Below, piece after piece: positions 22,344 to 29,068 of a stretch of DNA of 36,694 nt. The notes beneath the pieces are model-generated. The model saw only the letters and a program-made list of their open reading frames with translations. It was not told where the DNA came from and made no database searches. The DNA is from Actinomadura sp. 6K520. Its GTDB lineage: Bacteria > Actinomycetota > Actinomycetes > Streptosporangiales > Streptosporangiaceae. The stretch covers positions 1 to 36,694 of the forward strand of contig NZ_SMLC01000067.1 in the NCBI RefSeq assembly GCF_004349245.1, read 5' to 3'. Each line of letters begins with the position of its first letter. The stretch's first letter is position 1. A program made the position numbers and the translations under genes.

Positions 22344-22699
22344 AGTTTCACCGCTGCCGTCGCTGTGTCGGCGTAACGAGGGCGTTACTCTCGCCAGGCT
22401 ACGTGCCACTTCCGGCCCGGTAAGCCGGTGTGATCTTTGTCATGACCGACGCGTCCGGCGCCATGGCGGCGGGCCCGGCGGGCACCCTCCCCCGGCCCCG
22501 CCGAGACCGTTGCACGCCCGGGGCGCAGGCGCGCAAACGACTTCCGGACCATTGGACGCCGCCGGAGCCGAATCGGTTCGCGGGATCGCCGGTTTCGGCC
22601 TGCCCTGGTCGGGTCCTAAGAATGACATAAAGATGATCTTGCTGACCCTGCTAGGTTATCGGCCGATAACCCCCCCCGAACCTCATGCATGGAGGACCT
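22344..22699. promoter_or_regulatory. Divergent upstream region between the DUF2207-like and secreted-protein genes
   Basis: 356 bp without a convincing gene. Near the DUF2207 side it holds a dyad GTAACG-AGGG-CGTTAC (22373-22388) and a weak minus-strand promoter candidate (TTACCG, 16-nt spacer, TAGCCT). Near the other side it holds an 18-bp palindrome at 22654-22671. The middle (22450-22600) is very GC-rich and featureless. Plus-strand frames here give only Pro/Arg-rich peptides. Confidence 0.5.
22654..22671. promoter_or_regulatory. 18-bp perfect palindrome, candidate operator
   Basis: GGTTATCGGCCGATAACC reads the same on both strands. It sits 28 nt before the start of the secreted-protein gene in an AT-richer patch (22619-22670) where the promoter must lie. 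It resembles an operator for a dimeric repressor; the regulator is unknown. Confidence 0.55.
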
Positions 22700-23125
22700 A
22701 TGCGGCGAATCGCTGCAGTGGCCGTGACGGCCGGCACCCTGATGGCCGGGATGGCCGTCGTCGCCACCCCCGCCCAGGCAGCCACGAAGTGGGTGCCGTA
22801 CAACTCTTACGGGAATGTCAGCGCGTGGGGCACCTACGCCCGCAGCGGTGGCACGACCTACGTGAAGGGCTACCTCCGGGACGGCGCGAAGAACGGCTGG
22901 ACCGCCTGCGTGCGCTTCCTGTTCACCGAGGGCAGCAAGAAGTACTGGGTGCGCCACAAGATCATCGGCGTGACGTCCAGCGGCACGAAGTACCACTTCG
23001 ACGGCAAGGCCACCGTCTCGATCAGCGCCAAGTCGAGCTACAGCAGCCACCTTTGGGTGCAGGAGTGCGGCCGCAACAAGAAGACCGGGAAGTACTACTA
23101 CGGCAAGGGCAAGAGGCTCTTCTGA
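22700..23125 (+). CDS. Small secreted protein of unknown function
   Basis: 141 aa from ATG at 22700, preceded by GGAGG with a 4-nt spacer. Residues 1-29 are a clear Sec signal peptide (MRRIAAVAVTAGTLMAGMAV... cut after AQA). The mature protein of about 110 residues is basic and rich in Tyr, Trp, Ser, Gly and Lys with alternating beta-strand patterns, and has two cysteines (TACVRF and QECGRN) placed for a disulfide. No catalytic motif or family is recognised. It is the only plus-strand gene between 8.4 kb and the window end, stands alone, and is followed by a terminator. Confidence 0.82.
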   Translation: MRRIAAVAVTAGTLMAGMAVVATPAQAATKWVPYNSYGNVSAWGTYARSGGTTYVKGYLRDGAKNGWTACVRFLFTEGSKKYWVRHKIIGVTSSGTKYHFDGKATVSISAKSSYSSHLWVQECGRNKKTGKYYYGKGKRLF

Positions 23126-23151
23126 GCCGTTTCCCACCAGCCGATGACGTA

Positions 23152-23175
23152 GGTCCCGCCCGGCCCGGCGGGACC
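23152..23175. terminator. Hairpin terminator between convergent genes
   Basis: A perfect 9-bp stem (GGTCCCGCC 23152-23160 with GGCGGGACC 23167-23175), 6-nt loop, followed by TT. It lies between the secreted-protein gene and the convergent sua5 end and may serve both. Confidence 0.7.
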
Positions 23176-23183
23176 TTCAGCAT

Positions 23184-24128
23184 TCACGCGTTCTTCGGCT
23201 GACTTTCGCCGTCCTCGGCGAGCGAAGGGCTCGCCCCTGCGTCGGCGGAATTCCCAGGCTTGGGCTCCGGCCCCGAATCCGGCGCGGAATCCCGCGCGTG
23301 GTTCGGGGCCGTTTCGATGGGGGCCCCGGCGGGCTCAGCGGCCTCGGCGGCGGGCTCAGCCGCCGCGTCCCGGGTTTCGGGCGCCTCCCCCTTGGCCACG
23401 GAAGGCTTGACCAGATCGACCCTGGACGCGGCCTCTGGCCCCTCCGCGGCCCCGCCGGGCTCCTCCGGCTCGCTGTCCTCGTCCTCATCGGTCAGCAGCA
23501 CGCCCACCACCGTGCGGATCTTGTACTCGGGGATGGCGCCCGCCCGCAGCAGCCGCGGGATCGACCCGGTCAGGTCCACGATCGTCGACGCGTCGCCGTG
23601 CCCCGACTCGCCGGCGTCCAGGTACACCGAGACCGCGTCGCCGAGCATCTTCTCGGCCTCCGCGGCGCTGCGGGCCGCGGGCTGGCCGCTGAGGTTCGCG
23701 CTGCTGACGGCCAGCGGGCCGCTCTCCTTCAGCAGCTCCACCGCCAGCTCGTGCATCGGCATCCGCACCGCGACGGTCCCCCTGGTCTCGCCGAGGTCCC
23801 ACATGAGGTTCGGGTTCGCGCGGCACACCAGCGTCAGGGCGCCCGGCCAGAACTCGTCGATGAGGTCCTGCCCGTAGGTGCCGAGGTCGTCCACCAGCGC
23901 CGTCGCGGCCCGCACCGACCCCACCAGGACCGGCGGCGGCATCTCCCGCCCGCGCCCCTTGGCGTCCAGCAGCGCCGTCACCGCCGGCGGGGTGAAGGCG
24001 TCCGCCGCGACGCCGTACACCGTGTCGGTCGGCAGGACGATCAGCTCACCACGCCGCACCGCCGAGACGGCCTCGGCGATTCCGCGGGTGCGCTCCATCG
24101 GGTCGGAGCAGTCATATCGTCGGCTCAC
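23184..24128 (-). CDS. L-threonylcarbamoyladenylate synthase (Sua5/YrdC) with acidic C-terminal tail
   Basis: 314 aa from GTG at 24128, giving the typical actinobacterial start VSRRYDCSDPMERTRGIAEA. Makes threonylcarbamoyl-AMP from Thr, bicarbonate and ATP for the t6A37 tRNA modification. Seen: LIVLPTDTVYGVAADAF, KGRGREMPPPVLVGS, GTVAVRMPMH, PLAVSSANLSGQPAA and STIVDLTGS, the complete YrdC domain in residues 1-205. The remaining ~100 residues are low-complexity Glu/Ala/Pro/Ser (PEEPGGAAEGPEAA, AAAEPAAEAAEPAGAP) and do not resemble the Sua5 C-terminal domain. Mycobacterial homologues end near 217 aa, so the tail is extra. prmC lies 59 nt upstream. Confidence 0.92.
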   Translation of the reverse strand: MSRRYDCSDPMERTRGIAEAVSAVRRGELIVLPTDTVYGVAADAFTPPAVTALLDAKGRGREMPPPVLVGSVRAATALVDDLGTYGQDLIDEFWPGALTLVCRANPNLMWDLGETRGTVAVRMPMHELAVELLKESGPLAVSSANLSGQPAARSAAEAEKMLGDAVSVYLDAGESGHGDASTIVDLTGSIPRLLRAGAIPEYKIRTVVGVLLTDEDEDSEPEEPGGAAEGPEAASRVDLVKPSVAKGEAPETRDAAAEPAAEAAEPAGAPIETAPNHARDSAPDSGPEPKPGNSADAGASPSLAEDGESQPKNA

Positions 24129-24187
24129 GGTCGCCGTCTTCCCATCTGCGCAGCGCTCTCGGGTATGGCACGGCCAAGGATAACGGG

Positions 24188-25048
24188 CTACTCCGCCGCC
24201 AGCCGCGCCGTGACGAAGCGGTCCCGGTTGGTCAGGTCGCGGCGGTTGCGGACGTCCCGCCACCCGCGCTCCTCCGCGAACACCCAGTAGACGTCGTTGC
24301 CCTGCAGGTCACTGTGCTCGACCGCCACGTAGCCGCCGGGCCGCAGCAGCCGGCGGGCGGTGTCCTCGACCACGCGGATCGCGTCCAGCCCGTCGTCTCC
24401 GCCGCCCCACAGCGCGTCCGCGGGATCGTGGTCGCGGACGTCGCGCGGCACGTACTCCCACTCGCTCATCGGGATGTACGGGGGGTTGCTGACGACGAGG
24501 TCGACGGTGCCGTCCAGCTCCTTCAGCGCGGTGGCGAAGTCGCCGAGGTGCAGCCGGACGCGTCCCCGCTCGTCGAGTTCCTCGACGTTGCGGGTGGCGT
24601 GCACGAACGCGGTCGGATCCCGCTCCACCGCGTGGACGCGGGAGCGCGGCGCCTCCAGCGCGATCGACAGCGCGATCGCCGCCGACCCGGTGCCGAGGTC
24701 GACGACGAGCGGGTCGCGGACGTCCATGTCGCGCAGCGTCTCCAGCGCCCAGCCGACCATCACCTCGGTCTCCGGGCGCGGGACGAACACGCCGGGCCCG
24801 ACCCTCAGCTCCAGGTAGCGGAAGAACGCGCGGCCGGTGATGTGCTGCAGCGGCTCCCCCGCCTCGCGGCGCGCGACGAACTCCCAGAACCGGGCGTCGA
24901 ACGCGCTGTCGGGGACGCCGTGCAGCTCGGTCCGCCGCACCCCGTGCACGGCCGCCGCGAGCTCCTCGGCGTCGGCGCGCGGCGAGGCCGCCCCCGCGTC
25001 CGCGAGCCGCGCGGTGGCCCTGGCGATCTCGTCGAGCAGCAGCTTCAT
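24188..25048 (-). CDS. prmC: Peptide chain release factor N5-glutamine methyltransferase
   Basis: 286 aa. Methylates the GGQ glutamine of release factors. Seen: an N-terminal helical factor-binding domain, the PLQHITGRAFFRYLELRV segment, FVPRPETEVMV, the SAM loop VVDLGTGSAAIALSIAL (117-) and the catalytic NPPY at residues 188-191 that binds the glutamine. It is encoded directly after prfA, its substrate. The ATG at 25048 lies in the second half of a 14-15-nt tandem duplication. Confidence 0.95.
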   Translation of the reverse strand: MKLLLDEIARATARLADAGAASPRADAEELAAAVHGVRRTELHGVPDSAFDARFWEFVARREAGEPLQHITGRAFFRYLELRVGPGVFVPRPETEVMVGWALETLRDMDVRDPLVVDLGTGSAAIALSIALEAPRSRVHAVERDPTAFVHATRNVEELDERGRVRLHLGDFATALKELDGTVDLVVSNPPYIPMSEWEYVPRDVRDHDPADALWGGGDDGLDAIRVVEDTARRLLRPGGYVAVEHSDLQGNDVYWVFAEERGWRDVRNRRDLTNRDRFVTARLAAE

Positions 25049-25073
25049 GATTGTGGGCTCATGATTGTTGGGC
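25045..25073. repeat. 14/15-nt tandem duplication at the prfA-prmC junction
   Basis: TCATGATTGTGGGC (25045-25058) is followed by TCATGATTGTTGGGC (25059-25073), differing by one inserted T. Each copy contains an ATGA on the minus strand: one provides the prfA stop, the other the prmC start. Confidence 0.9.
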
Positions 25074-26123
25074 TTCGGCCAGTCGGCGTTCCATGTCGGC
25101 GTCGACGAGCGCCTGCGTGACGTTGTGGAGGTCGCCGTCCAGCACCTGGTCGAGGTTGTAGGCCTTGTAGCCGACCCGGTGGTCGGAGATCCGGTTCTCC
25201 GGATAGTTGTAGGTGCGCACCCGCTCGGACCGGTCCACCGTCCGTACCTGGCTCTTGCGCTCGGCCGCGGCGGCCGCGTCGGCCTCCTCCTGCGCCATCG
25301 CCAGCAGCCGCGACCGCAGGATGCGCAGCGCCTGCTCCTTGTTCTGCAGCTGGCTCTTCTCGTTCTGGCACGAGACGACGACGCCGCTCGGCGTGTGCGT
25401 GATGCGGACCGCCGAGTCGGTGGTGTTGACGCTCTGCCCGCCGGGACCGGACGAGCGGTACACGTCGATGCGCAGGTCGTTGGGGTCGATCTGGACGTCG
25501 ACGTCCTCGGCCTCGGGCGTGACGAGCACGCCGACCGCGCTGGTGTGGATGCGTCCCTGCGACTCGGTGGCCGGGACGCGCTGCACCCGGTGCACGCCGC
25601 CCTCGTACTTGAGGCGCGTCCAGACGCCCTCGTCCTGGGACCCCTTGGACTTCACGGCGACGGTGACACCCTTGTACCCGCCGAGGTCCGACAGGTGGGA
25701 GTCGAGGATCTCGGTCTTCCAGCCGACGCGTTCTGCGTAGCGCAGGTACATCCGCAGGAGGTCCCCGGCGAACAGCGCGGACTCCTCGCCGCCCTCGCCC
25801 GCCTTCACCTCCAGGATGACGTCCTTCGTGTCGTTCGGGTCGCGCGGCACGAGCAGCCGGCGCAGCCGCTCCTCCAGCTCCTCACGCCGTTTCTCCAGCT
25901 CACCGGCCTCGGCGGCGAACGCCGCGTCCTCCCCGGCGAGTTCGCGGGCGGCAGTGAGGTCGTCCTCCGTCGAGGTCAGCTCCCGGTGCGTCTCGACGAT
26001 CGGCCGCAGCTCCGCGTAGCGCTTGCCCAGCTTGCGCGCCAGGCTCTGGTCGGCATGGACGGACGGGTCCGCGAGCCGTTCCTCGATGCTCGCGTATTCG
26101 CTGATCAGATCGTCGAGATTCAC
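25059..26123 (-). CDS. prfA: Peptide chain release factor 1
   Basis: 354 aa. Terminates translation at UAA and UAG. The codon-recognition tripeptide PAT (184-186, in VQRVPATESQGRIHTSAVGV) identifies RF1 rather than RF2, and GGQ (228-230) in RSSGPGGQSVNTTDSAVRIT is the peptidyl-hydrolysis motif. N-terminal helices and length are standard. GTG start at 26123. Confidence 0.97.
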   Translation of the reverse strand: MNLDDLISEYASIEERLADPSVHADQSLARKLGKRYAELRPIVETHRELTSTEDDLTAARELAGEDAAFAAEAGELEKRREELEERLRRLLVPRDPNDTKDVILEVKAGEGGEESALFAGDLLRMYLRYAERVGWKTEILDSHLSDLGGYKGVTVAVKSKGSQDEGVWTRLKYEGGVHRVQRVPATESQGRIHTSAVGVLVTPEAEDVDVQIDPNDLRIDVYRSSGPGGQSVNTTDSAVRITHTPSGVVVSCQNEKSQLQNKEQALRILRSRLLAMAQEEADAAAAAERKSQVRTVDRSERVRTYNYPENRISDHRVGYKAYNLDQVLDGDLHNVTQALVDADMERRLAEAQQS

Positions 26124-26181
26124 GCTGTGTCCTGGCCCGTCCCGGTCCCGGGGGCCACCGGCCTCCGGAAGCCGACTCCGA

Positions 26182-26218
26182 ACGGCCCGGGGACCCTCGC
26201 GAGGTCTCCCCGGGCCGT
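26182..26218 (-). terminator. Terminator behind rpmE
   Basis: A perfect 12-bp stem (26182-26193 with 26207-26218, ACGGCCCGGGGA) with a 13-nt loop that itself contains CCTCGCGAGG. It begins 27 nt after the rpmE stop codon and before prfA, so prfA may rely on readthrough or its own promoter. Confidence 0.7.
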
Positions 26219-26244
26219 CCCTGGTCGCTGTGTGCGGCGCTCGG

Positions 26245-26460
26245 CTACTTGCCGGCCTTCTTCTTGTAGCGCTGCTCGAAGCGCGCGACCCGGCCGCCGG
26301 TGTCGAGGATCTTCTGCTTGCCCGTGTAGAACGGGTGGCAGTTCGAGCACACGTCCGCGTGGATCACGCCGTTCTCGGCGGTGCTGCGGGTCTCGAAGGT
26401 GTTACCGCACGTACACGTCACGGTCGTGACGACGTAGTTCGGGTGGATGTCAGGCTTCAT
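26245..26460 (-). CDS. rpmE: 50S ribosomal protein L31 (zinc-binding form)
   Basis: 71 aa. Cysteines 16, 18, 38 and 41 (TCTCGN and CSNCHPFY) form the zinc ribbon, so this is the C+ paralogue used when zinc is plentiful. The ending FEQRYKKKAGK is typical. The Zn-independent paralogue is not in this window. ATG start at 26460 behind AGGAG. Confidence 0.97.
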   Translation of the reverse strand: MKPDIHPNYVVTTVTCTCGNTFETRSTAENGVIHADVCSNCHPFYTGKQKILDTGGRVARFEQRYKKKAGK

Positions 26461-26717
26461 GGTTCTCCTCGCTTCTGGCGGTCGCCGGGCGTCCCGCGGG
26501 TCACATGGCCGTTCGCACCCGACAGGGCCATGGGTGATACAGGAGACGTGAACCGGTACCGCAGCGGTCGCGAACCGTGCTCATCCCGATCGGGGCCCGC
26601 GGTGCCGGTCCGCCGGCGCCCCGGATGAGAACGACTCGCTCCAAGTGTGCCAGATACCTGAACGTGGCGAGGTCATCGGGCATTCCCGATCCTGCCTCCG
26701 GCGTGCCCGCGGGACGG

Positions 26718-27371
26718 TCAGCCGCCGTCGCGGCCCAGGTAGGCGAGCACGGCCATGACGCGGCGGTGCCCGCCCTGCGCGAGCTGGAGGTCCAGCTTCA
26801 TGAAGATGTTGGAGATGTGCTTCTCCACCGCGCCCTCGGTGACGACGAGGTCCGCGGCGATGGCGCCGTTCGAGCGTCCCTGCGCCATCAGCGCCAGGAC
26901 CTCCCGCTCCCGCGGCGTCAGCGCGTCCAGCGGGTCGCCGGTGCGGCGGCGCCCCAGCAGCTGGCCGATCACCTCCGGGTCGATGACCGTCCCGCCGCCG
27001 GCGATGCGGCGGACCGCGTCGATGAACTCGGCGACGTCCGCCACCCGTTCCTTCAGCAGGTAGCCGACGCCCTCGGCGCCGCCGCCGATCAGGTCGGTCG
27101 CGTACCGCTCCTCCACGTACTGCGACAGCACGAGGATCGGCGTGCCGGGCCGGCGCTCCCGGACGGCGATCGCCGCGCGCAGCCCCTCGTCGGTGAACGA
27201 CGGCGGCATCCGCACGTCCACGATGGCGAGATCGGGCTCGTGCTCCTCGACGATGCCGAGCAGGCCCGGCCCGTCCCCCACCGTCGCGACCGTCTCGATT
27301 CCCGCGTCGTCGAGCAGCCGGACGAGCCCTTCACGCAACAGCACCGAGTCCTCGGCGATCACTACCCGCAT
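26718..27371 (-). CDS. NarL/LuxR-type response regulator
   Basis: 217 aa from ATG at 27371. Receiver domain: acidic pair Glu7-Asp8, phospho-acceptor Asp52 in DLAIVDVRMPP, Ser83 and Lys107 (GYLLKERV). C-terminal LuxR helix-turn-helix: LTPREREVLALMAQGRSNGA, then TEGAVEKHISNIFMKL. It is the partner of the sensor kinase 89 nt upstream. The signal is unknown. The spacer between the two genes contains a 13-bp GC hairpin, and its own ribosome site is poor. It probably binds the dyad found upstream of the kinase gene and the DUF4097 gene (inferred). Confidence 0.92.
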   Translation of the reverse strand: MRVVIAEDSVLLREGLVRLLDDAGIETVATVGDGPGLLGIVEEHEPDLAIVDVRMPPSFTDEGLRAAIAVRERRPGTPILVLSQYVEERYATDLIGGGAEGVGYLLKERVADVAEFIDAVRRIAGGGTVIDPEVIGQLLGRRRTGDPLDALTPREREVLALMAQGRSNGAIAADLVVTEGAVEKHISNIFMKLDLQLAQGGHRRVMAVLAYLGRDGG

Positions 27372-27396
27372 CGGTCCATTATCGGGGTGGGCACGG

Positions 27397-27441
27397 CCGG
27401 GCCGGGCCGCCTCGGGCGACCCGGCGCGCGGCCCGGCCCGG
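27397..27441 (-). other. Strong hairpin between kinase and regulator genes
   Basis: 13-bp perfect arms (27397-27409 and 27429-27441) around a 19-nt loop, in the 89-nt spacer between the sensor kinase stop codon and the response regulator start. It may attenuate transcription or stabilise one half of the mRNA. Confidence 0.6.
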
Positions 27442-27460
27442 TCCACCGGGTGCGAGGGGC

Positions 27461-28864
27461 CTACCAGGTGCAAGGGAGGTCGGCCCGGATGATCGTGGGG
27501 CCGCCGGGCGGGCTGTCCACGAGGAGCATGCCGTCGATGGTGGCCGCCCGGTCCGCCAGGCCCGCCAGACCGCCCTCCGGCCGCGCGGCCGCGCCGCCGA
27601 CCCCGTTGTCGGTCACCTCGACCACCACCCACCGGTCCTCGCGCGCCACCCGGACGGTCGCGCGGGTCGCGCGGGCGTACTTGGCGATGTTCGCCAGCGA
27701 CTCGGCCACGATGAAGTAGGCGATGCTCTCCACCGCCGCCGGGGGGCGCTCCGGAAGATCCACCTCGACCTCCACGGGCACCGGGGCGCGGGCCGCCAGC
27801 CCCGACAGCGCCGGGTCCAGGCCGCGGTCGGTGAGGATCGCCGGGTAGATGCCGCGGGCCAGGTCGCGCAGCTCCGCGATCGCCTCCTTGGTGCCCGAGT
27901 GGGCCTGCTCGATCAGCGCCCGCGCGCCCTCGGGGTCCTCGTCCAGCTTGGCGCGGGCCCGCCCGATGTCCATCGCCACCGACAGCAGCCGCTGCTGCGC
28001 GCCGTCGTGCAGGTCCCGCTCGATGCGGCGGCGCTCGAACTCCGCCGCGTCCACCCCGCGGGCACGGCTGGCCCGCAGATGCTCGGTCCGCTTGCGCAGC
28101 TCCAGGTTCTCGGTCTGGGCGAGGCTCGGGCCCAGCATCAGCCGCGCCCACGCGGAATGGCCGATCGCCATCACCCGCGTCACGTACATCGCCAGGACGA
28201 GGAACACCACGCCGCCGGCCGTCAGCGGCAGCGCCTCCAGCGGGCTCCCGGCCCAGTACGAGACGAACCCGAGGCCCACCTCGGCGCCGCCGTCCACCGC
28301 CACGATGACCGGCATGGCCAGCAGCATCCCCGTCGCGGACCAGACCGCCACCGACACGACGAACTCCACCAGCGTGACGGGGAACAGCAGCGCGAGGTAC
28401 AGCAGGTCCTTCCAGGTGGCGGGGTCGGACGCCATCCCCTTCAGCTTGGTGAGCGGGTTGCGTCCCGGCGGCAGCCGCCGGTACGGGCTCGGGACGCGCA
28501 CGCCGAACGCCGCCCGGACGAGCTGGCGCTCCAGCATCGCCGCGCCCCGCCACGCGACCATCATGAGCGCCAGCATCGGCAGGCCCACCCAGATGATCAG
28601 CAGCGCGAACGACAGCGCGAGCCCGACGGTCAGCCCGATGAAGCAGCCGAGCCCGAGGGCCAGGCTGCCGCCCAGATAGATCGCCGACCGCCAGGTCAGC
28701 GAAGACTTCGCCATGGCGAGCGGGGTCCACGGACTGTTCGCGACGGTCGCCGCCGTCTCACCGCCGACCCGCATCACCGTGGCCCATCGCGCCGCCGCCC
28801 AGCGCGCTGCGGCGCCGCCCGCGGTCGCGCCCCCATCTCCGGGGGGCCTGCTCAGCTCGCCCAC
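27461..28864 (-). CDS. Sensor histidine kinase (HisKA_3, NarX/DesK-like, membrane sensor domain)
   Basis: 467 aa from GTG at 28864, chosen for GGAGGG 5 nt upstream; the frame is open to 28900. An Ala/Arg-rich N-terminus is followed by about four to six membrane helices in two pairs (AIYLGGSLALGLGCFIGLTV, LALSFALLIIWVGLPMLALM, LLYLALLFPVTLVEFVVSVA, AGGVVFLVLAMYVTRVM) forming a putative sensor region of the kind common in actinobacterial kinases. Then come the dimerisation helix ERRRIERDLHDGAQQRLLSV with phospho-His286, and an HATPase domain (ESLANIAKYARAT N-box, VTDNGVGG G-box). Its loops outside the membrane are short, so it may sense a membrane-embedded signal. It is transcribed with the response regulator and separated from rho by a terminator. 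Confidence 0.9.
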   Translation of the reverse strand: MGELSRPPGDGGATAGGAAARWAAARWATVMRVGGETAATVANSPWTPLAMAKSSLTWRSAIYLGGSLALGLGCFIGLTVGLALSFALLIIWVGLPMLALMMVAWRGAAMLERQLVRAAFGVRVPSPYRRLPPGRNPLTKLKGMASDPATWKDLLYLALLFPVTLVEFVVSVAVWSATGMLLAMPVIVAVDGGAEVGLGFVSYWAGSPLEALPLTAGGVVFLVLAMYVTRVMAIGHSAWARLMLGPSLAQTENLELRKRTEHLRASRARGVDAAEFERRRIERDLHDGAQQRLLSVAMDIGRARAKLDEDPEGARALIEQAHSGTKEAIAELRDLARGIYPAILTDRGLDPALSGLAARAPVPVEVEVDLPERPPAAVESIAYFIVAESLANIAKYARATRATVRVAREDRWVVVEVTDNGVGGAAARPEGGLAGLADRAATIDGMLLVDSPPGGPTIIRADLPCTW

Positions 28865-28950
28865 GTCGTCCCTCCATGCCCGTTCCAACCTATGGTCCAA
28901 GCCTGCCGACCGGCGGTCCGGGCGACCATGACGCGCGCCTGCCGATCGGG

Positions 28951-28968
28951 GGTGGGGCTAACCCGAGG
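28951..28968 (-). promoter_or_regulatory. Operator-like motif upstream of the sensor kinase gene
   Basis: The minus strand reads GGGTTAGCCCCACC (28964-28951), 14 of 14 bases identical to the element before the DUF4097 gene, in the same orientation and 86 nt before the kinase start. Here only the right arm of the dyad is intact (the left arm reads CCTCGGG). Suggests autoregulation of the two-component system. Confidence 0.5.
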
Positions 28969-28982
28969 GTCCGGGGACGCGG

Positions 28983-29016
28983 ACGCCCCCGCCCGGGTCG
29001 GTCCGGGCGGGGGCGT
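28983..29016 (-). terminator. Intrinsic terminator of rho
   Basis: A perfect 14-bp stem (28983-28996 with 29003-29016), mostly G and C, with a 6-nt loop, 38 nt after the rho stop codon. The strongest simple hairpin in the window; it isolates rho from the two-component genes. Confidence 0.8.
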
Positions 29017-29019
29017 TCG

Positions 29020-29068
29020 CGGTCGCCGTGGGCGGTCGCCGTGGGCGGTCGCCGTCAGCGGTCGTCGG
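29020..29068. repeat. 13-nt tandem repeats at the rho gene end
   Basis: CGGTCGCCGTGGG at 29020-29032 and 29033-29045, CGGTCGCCGTCAG at 29046-29058 and a partial CGGTCGTCGG at 29059-29068. The rho stop codon (29055-29057) lies in the third unit, so the repeat grew outward from the coding end. Confidence 0.9.

Noticed and set aside
22430..22630. 66-codon plus-strand frame before the secreted-protein gene
   Set aside because: Pro/Arg-rich, no ribosome site, and it covers the presumed promoter region.
26461..26717. Zinc-regulator box or riboswitch upstream of rpmE
   Set aside because: Only weak promoter-like hexamers and no recognisable Zur palindrome or conserved RNA fold could be seen; the zinc-binding L31 form would not normally be Zur-repressed.
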